Source: Acidimicrobiaceae bacterium (GTDB lineage: Bacteria; Actinomycetota; Acidimicrobiia; Acidimicrobiales; Aldehydirespiratoraceae). Taken from it: 64,000 nt of DNA. The notes beneath the pieces were generated by a model. That model made no database searches, was not told the origin of the DNA, and saw only the letters and a program-made list of their open reading frames with translations. The stretch's first letter is position 1; each line of letters opens with the position of its first letter. The position numbers and the translations under genes were made by a program. The stretch is taken from the NCBI GenBank assembly GCA_026708645.1, contig JAPOUM010000044.1, positions 1 to 64,000 on the forward strand. The letters run 5' to 3'. Positions 60,272-64,000 of the stretch are shown here, one piece after another.

Positions 60272-60688
60272 ATGGCCGCGACCCACTCACAGATGTCTTT
60301 CCTCTATCACAGAATGACGGAATCAATGGGCGAAGAAGCCGCAGAACTGCTCTTGGACCAGCTGCCGCCCGGCGGCTGGGACCAGATGTCCACCAAGAGC
60401 GATCTCGTAGAACTCAGGGGCGGGATCAAAGGTGATTTCGCCGACTTGAAGACTGATTTCGCCGACTTGAAGACCGATTTCGCTGACCTCAAGGGCGATT
60501 TCGCCGACCTCAAGACCGAGATGGCTGATTTGAAGAGCTTGGTCGTCACCGGCTTCGCGGAAGCGGCCGTCGAACGGGCCAAGATCATCAAAGGTCAGGC
60601 CAGGCAGCTCTACATGATGGTTTCGGCCATGGCGCTGTTCTCGCTCTCGACGTGGGTGGCTATCTACATTGCCTTCGCTAGTGGCTAG
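60272..60688 (+). CDS. Small coiled-coil protein with C-terminal membrane anchor and heptad repeats
   Basis: A 138-residue protein of unknown function. The N-terminal 45 residues (FLYHRMTESMGEEAAELLLD) are helical. Five heptad units of the FADLKTD kind (about residues 54-88) are coded by a 21-bp tandem repeat and should form a left-handed coiled coil. The last 28 residues form one membrane helix (LYMMVSAMALFSLSTWVAIY). AAGGAGG ends 6 nt before ATG 60272, behind a near-consensus promoter, so expression is probably high. The layout mirrors, in reverse, the protein at 12955-13407. Confidence 0.65.
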   Translation: MAATHSQMSFLYHRMTESMGEEAAELLLDQLPPGGWDQMSTKSDLVELRGGIKGDFADLKTDFADLKTDFADLKGDFADLKTEMADLKSLVVTGFAEAAVERAKIIKGQARQLYMMVSAMALFSLSTWVAIYIAFASG

Positions 60689-60822
60689 CCGTCGGCTCGG
60701 CCTCGGCGCCCTGCACTGCCGCGCCAAGACCGCTGACCATGGCGTGGCAGCTGCGGTGGCTTTGAACACAGATCATAAGAGATCGCAAGAAATCACAGGA
60801 AACTACAAGGAGGAACTTGATC

Positions 60823-61302
60823 ATGCCATGGCGCACTAACCGCACGGAACCTTCCGGCAAGCCATCCAAGAAGGACGCAGACCGCCAAGAACTCGAGGCT
60901 GTCTCTGCAGTGCGGGACGCACTGGCAAGGGTGATCGCCGGAGGAAGCCACAGCGACCGCGCCTGCGCCATTGGAGCGATCCAGGCGATCGACAGAGGCT
61001 GGGAGGACGACGTCGGCAAGTACACGTTCACATTCAGGCTGGGGAAGGTTGTGGACGCGCGCTTCGATCTTCTGGGCTCATTCCAAGAGAACACCGATGA
61101 ACTGCCGCCGGACGCGTCCACAACGATGCAGGCTGCGCTGTACACCGTCGACCATCTCGCGCACGTCTTGCTCGCCAGGCTGACCGCGATGGGCATGGCT
61201 GTTTACCCGATCACGGAATCCGCTTCCGGCGAACTGCTAGAACTGCCGTGCGCAGAACAGGATCCGCTCCTCGATGCCGTCAGCCCACCCCCTGCCGGGT
61301 GA
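60823..61302 (+). CDS. Hypothetical protein, unknown function
   Basis: A 159-residue soluble protein I cannot assign. It has a basic N-terminus (RTNRTEPSGKPSKK), a helical segment (DRQELEAVSAVRDALARVIA), a beta-like stretch (YTFTFRLGKVVDARFDLLG) and a helical segment with TVDHLAHVLLARLTAMG. No signal peptide or membrane helix. ATG 60823 has AAGGAGG 9 nt upstream; a TTG at 60817 is too near that site. It lies 134 bp after the coiled-coil gene in the same direction and could share its promoter. Confidence 0.55.
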   Translation: MPWRTNRTEPSGKPSKKDADRQELEAVSAVRDALARVIAGGSHSDRACAIGAIQAIDRGWEDDVGKYTFTFRLGKVVDARFDLLGSFQENTDELPPDASTTMQAALYTVDHLAHVLLARLTAMGMAVYPITESASGELLELPCAEQDPLLDAVSPPPAG

Positions 61303-61317
61303 GGCGCATAGACTCGA

Positions 61318-62451
61318 CTAGTCGCGGGCGGAAGCCTGCAGAGAGTCGAGATCGAGCGGTGTCGGCAAAGCTTGCAGATCGACGAAAAGCCCCGACGCGG
61401 GGCCTTCGCCGCACAGAGCGTCAGCCGCTAGCAGCACTGCGGCGGCCGAGTAGGTGGTGCGCTCCCCGTCGGGATAGCTGACACCGGCAGGGAAGGCCCG
61501 TCCCGTCAAGTAGCTGCCGTCGGGCTCGCGCAGCTGCTGGACCCACTCGAACAGCTCCAAGGCGCGATCGCGCTCGCCGGCCGCCAGATACGCCATGACG
61601 CATTCGCAAGTCTCGGCTGTGGTCACCCAGTCCTGGTTGCTGACGCAGAGCACGCCGACGCCTTCATGCACGAACTTCGCGCGCAGTGACGCCAGCCGAG
61701 CCCGGGCCTGCGCCCCGGTCAGAGCGCCTGCGAGAACCGGGTAGTACCAGTCCATGGCGAAGCGGTCTTTGGGAGCGAAAGCCTCATGGCTGTGGTGCGC
61801 GACGGTGTGAACCAGCCGGGCCAGAGCGAGTTCCCAGCCGGGCTTGGGGCAGCCGAGCTCCCGAGCGATGGCGAGACCGCATCGCAGCGAGTGGCTGATC
61901 GACGACGAGCCGGTCAGCAAAGCGAAAGGCCAGGGCGTGCCGTCAGCGTGGCGCGCCCACAGGATCTCGCCTCGGGGCGTCTGCAGCCCCAGAACGAAGT
62001 CAAGGGCCCGCTGCACCACAGGCCACATCGCCGCCAGGAACCGCGGCTCGCCGTAGCACAGCCAGTGATGCCAGACGCCGGCGGCGCAATAGGCGATCGT
62101 GTTGGCGTCGAGCTTGTCCTGAGCGACGCCCTCGGCGGTGTAGTACTGATGCCAGGCGCCGTCGCTCCGCTGATTGCGTGCCAGCCACCCGTAAGCGGCT
62201 TCGGCTTCGCTCCGGCGTCCGGCTGCAGCCAGAGCCATGGCCGCCTCGACATGGTTCCAAGGGTCGGCGGTCCCGCCGTCGAAGTGCGGGATCATGCCGC
62301 TGGACAGCTGGCCGGCCGCGATCGCGGAGGCTGTCAGGTCGGCTTCGGCCCGGCTCAGCAGACCGGGCACTTCCGGCGGGCGCAGCATGTCGCGCCGGCG
62401 GTGCTGCGTCCGTTGGGCGCCGGGAAGGCGTTCGCTCGGCTCAGGCGCCAT
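61318..62451 (-). CDS. Alpha/alpha-toroid protein, prenyltransferase/terpene-cyclase-like
   Basis: A 377-residue protein with repeated helical-hairpin units like those of prenyltransferase/squalene-cyclase toroids: GWLARNQRSDGAWHQYYT, DANTIAYCAAGVWHHW and EWVQQLREPDGSYLTG. The QxxDGxW-type repeats are weak QW motifs. The DxDD motif of squalene-hopene cyclases is not seen, so catalysis on polyprenyl substrates is uncertain; a glycan-binding or glycosidase-like toroid is another option. ATG 62451 has GGGAG 6 nt upstream and overlaps the methyltransferase end by 11 nt. Third in a set with methyltransferase and glycosyltransferase genes. Confidence 0.7.
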   Translation of the reverse strand: MAPEPSERLPGAQRTQHRRRDMLRPPEVPGLLSRAEADLTASAIAAGQLSSGMIPHFDGGTADPWNHVEAAMALAAAGRRSEAEAAYGWLARNQRSDGAWHQYYTAEGVAQDKLDANTIAYCAAGVWHHWLCYGEPRFLAAMWPVVQRALDFVLGLQTPRGEILWARHADGTPWPFALLTGSSSISHSLRCGLAIARELGCPKPGWELALARLVHTVAHHSHEAFAPKDRFAMDWYYPVLAGALTGAQARARLASLRAKFVHEGVGVLCVSNQDWVTTAETCECVMAYLAAGERDRALELFEWVQQLREPDGSYLTGRAFPAGVSYPDGERTTYSAAAVLLAADALCGEGPASGLFVDLQALPTPLDLDSLQASARD

Positions 62452-63322
62452 GAGCGGCTCCCGCCACTGCATCAAACGAAACCGGCATAGCTGCCTGCTC
62501 TGCGGTCGAACCTGCGGCCGGCGCCGCTGCCTGCTCTGGTGTCCGCGCGGTCGGCGTTTCGGCTGCCGGCAGCGGATCCGACGCGGGCCGTGACGCTGTC
62601 TGCGGCCTGTCGGCGTAGACGACGAGGCTCTTGCCCAGCGCAGGTTTCAGCAGCCGCTCGGCGGCTCTCGTCACGAGAGGCTGCTTGACGATGTCCCATT
62701 CGAGCAGGCGGTGACAGGCTCGCACCAGACGATTATCGTCGATGTCTCGATCAGGCCCCACAGCGCAGCGCAGCCACCAGTACGGCGTGTGCAGACCATG
62801 GGCGCGATGCCAGCGACCAGGCTCGAGCCCGACTTGGCGCAGTTTGAGACGCATCTCGCTCAGACGGTAGATGCGCACATGGCCGCCTGCCGCGGCGGGC
62901 GCGTGATAGTCGCTCGACAGCTTCCAGCACACTGTCTCAGACAGCCAGGAGGGCACGGTCACAGCCAGCCGTCCGCCGGGCCGCAGCACCCGGGCCAGCT
63001 CGGCGAACGCGGTCGCGTCGTCATGCACGTGTTCCAGCACTTCTGACGCCACCACCTTGTCGAAGGCGGCGTCGTCGAAGGGCAGCCGCACAGCGTCGGC
63101 CTGCACGGACGCGGCCATCGCCGAGGCGTCCGTCTGGCCCTCGGCCATCAGCACCCGGACCAGGTCGCGAACCTGCCGCAGCTCCGGGCCCGCCAGATCG
63201 CAGGACAAGACCTCGGCGCCTCGCTTGAGCGCCTCGTAAGTGTGGCGCCCGAACCCGCAGCCCAAGTCCAGCAGCCGCTCGCCGGCCTCCAGCCCGAGCA
63301 GGTCGTAGTCCACTGTCAGCAT
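62441..63322 (-). CDS. Class I SAM-dependent methyltransferase
   Basis: A 293-residue methyltransferase. Motif I is LLDLGCGFGRHT (about residue 18), the acidic residue after strand 2 is in LSCDLAG, and motif IV region is FDKVVASEVLEHVHDD, followed by LRPGGRLAVTVPSW. The Methyltransf_11 fold ends near residue 230. A 45-residue Ala/Pro/Thr tail follows. Substrate unknown; a lipid or glycan product of the neighbouring genes is plausible. Its ATG lies in a 28-bp direct repeat shared with the end of the upstream glycosyltransferase. Confidence 0.85.
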   Translation of the reverse strand: MLTVDYDLLGLEAGERLLDLGCGFGRHTYEALKRGAEVLSCDLAGPELRQVRDLVRVLMAEGQTDASAMAASVQADAVRLPFDDAAFDKVVASEVLEHVHDDATAFAELARVLRPGGRLAVTVPSWLSETVCWKLSSDYHAPAAAGGHVRIYRLSEMRLKLRQVGLEPGRWHRAHGLHTPYWWLRCAVGPDRDIDDNRLVRACHRLLEWDIVKQPLVTRAAERLLKPALGKSLVVYADRPQTASRPASDPLPAAETPTARTPEQAAAPAAGSTAEQAAMPVSFDAVAGAAHGA

Positions 63323-63411
63323 CGCGGCGCGTTCTCCTGCTGCGTCGGCGCCGGGGGTGGCACGAGACTCGGATCAGGCGTCGCTGTCAGCATCGCGGCG
63401 CGTTCTCCTGC
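63313..63411. repeat. 28-bp direct repeat (71-bp offset) at a gene junction
   Basis: The same 28 bases occur at 63313-63340 and 63384-63411. One copy holds the methyltransferase start codon and the other the glycosyltransferase stop codon. The simplest reading is a 71-bp tandem duplication that pulled apart two genes which once overlapped by 4 nt (ATGCTGA). Confidence 0.85.
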
Positions 63412-64000
63412 AGCACGGCCCGGTACTGCTCCACGGTGCGCTCCGCGGTGTGGCGCCACGACCATTGATCGATCACACGCTGACGTCCGGCTCGACCCAC
63501 CCGCGCCCGCGCCTCGCCGTCGTCGAGGGCTTCGGCCAGCGTCGCGGCCAGAGCTCCGGCATCGCCGGGCTCGGTCAAGAAGCACGTCTCGCCGTGTCTG
63601 CCCGCGACTTCGGGCAGAGCGCCTCCGGTGGTGGCCACCAGCGGCACTCCGCACGACATGGCTTCGATGGCCGGCAGCGAGAACCCCTCGTAAAGCGACG
63701 GGACCACAGCCAGCTCCGCTTCGGCGTAGAGCTCCACGATGCGCTGATCGGACACCCCCGACACGAACGTGACGGCATCAGCCAGTCCGAGATCGACGAT
63801 GGTCCGGCTTGCCGCCGAGTCGCGTTTGGCGCTGCCGATGATGGTCAGCTCCACATGGCGCTCGGCGCGCAGCTTGGCCACCGCCTCGAGCAGATAGCTG
63901 AGCCCTTTCATGGCCACGTCGGCGCTGGCGGTGGTGAGCAGCCGGCCGGGCGCCCGCCGGACTCCCTCCAGCGGCGAGAACATCTCCGGGTCCACCCCCA
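63387..64000 (-). CDS. Glycosyltransferase family 1/4 (GT-B), N-terminus beyond the window
   Basis: The C-terminal half of a GT-B glycosyltransferase; the frame is open to the window edge, so the N-terminal acceptor domain lies outside. The visible donor domain begins GRLLTTASADVAMKGLSYLL and contains LTIIGSAKRD and VSDQRIVELYAEA. The nucleotide-sugar motif with its two Glu is EGFSLPAIEAMSCGVPLVA. These features fit retaining GT4-type enzymes. The stop falls in a 28-bp repeat shared with the downstream methyltransferase start. With that gene and the toroid protein it forms a likely lipid- or glycan-modifying set. Confidence 0.88.
   Translation of the reverse strand, partial: GVDPEMFSPLEGVRRAPGRLLTTASADVAMKGLSYLLEAVAKLRAERHVELTIIGSAKRDSAASRTIVDLGLADAVTFVSGVSDQRIVELYAEAELAVVPSLYEGFSLPAIEAMSCGVPLVATTGGALPEVAGRHGETCFLTEPGDAGALAATLAEALDDGEARARVGRAGRQRVIDQWSWRHTAERTVEQYRAVLQENAPRC

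Noticed and set aside
60421..60540. Possible CRISPR-like or phage-tail repeat
   Set aside because: The 21-bp units are in-frame heptads of a coiled coil within a gene that has its own promoter and ribosome site.

Overview
The window is GC-rich bacterial DNA with dense gene packing, many GTG starts and 4-nt ATGA/GTGA stop-start overlaps. A DUF222/HNH (13E12-type) gene, a WXG100 gene beside a very large FHA-FtsK/SpoIIIE ATPase, a GPP34 protein, a P450, IdeR/DtxR-like sites and many probable leaderless genes (a TANNNT -10 box ending 6-7 nt before the start codon) all point to Actinomycetota. Acidimicrobiia is my best guess for the class, but that is inference. No rRNA, tRNA or CRISPR array was recognised.

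0-17 kb: a degenerate 70-76 bp tandem repeat with two G10 tracts; purH with an in-frame 72-bp minisatellite and a duplicated 3' end; a DUF222/HNH gene; homocysteine methyltransferase; class I glutamine amidotransferase-like hydrolase; GPP34 protein; class Ia ribonucleotide reductase (nrdA-nrdB); a 2OG-Fe(II) oxygenase; a small membrane coiled-coil protein; ileS behind an acidic-tailed protein.

17-32 kb: a glycine betaine/proline-type ABC operon with two paralogous, unusually long permeases, closed by a strong terminator; an EamA transporter; a zinc alcohol dehydrogenase; a minimal type VII secretion-like pair (WXG100 plus FHA-FtsK ATPase); an enoyl-CoA hydratase.

32-46 kb: an iron and glycan region. 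An FEA1-like lipoprotein, a flippase-GT2 fusion, a ferric ABC transporter (binding protein and permease), a GT-C-like membrane protein, a sugar-nucleotide epimerase, an FAD oxidoreductase and bacterioferritin are followed by modABC. Three IdeR/DtxR-like palindromes lie at promoters here, suggesting shared iron control.

46-57.7 kb: MscS channel, orphan beta-type DNA methyltransferase, DUF1295 protein with a KAS III enzyme, P450, glycolate-oxidase-like glcDEF and a multi-spanning protein whose best start is an ATT codon.

57.7-60.1 kb is a remnant zone: truncated DUF4411 and ImmA/IrrE-like genes, a C-terminal scrap resembling a type ISP restriction enzyme, an intact-looking MazEF-type pair with a palindromic operator, and an IS481-type transposase N-terminus. 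After two hypothetical genes, 61.3-64 kb carries a toroid-fold (prenyltransferase-like) protein, a SAM methyltransferase and a glycosyltransferase that runs off the window. Short tandem repeats occur inside genes, at their start codons and between them throughout, several with a period close to 71-72 bp.
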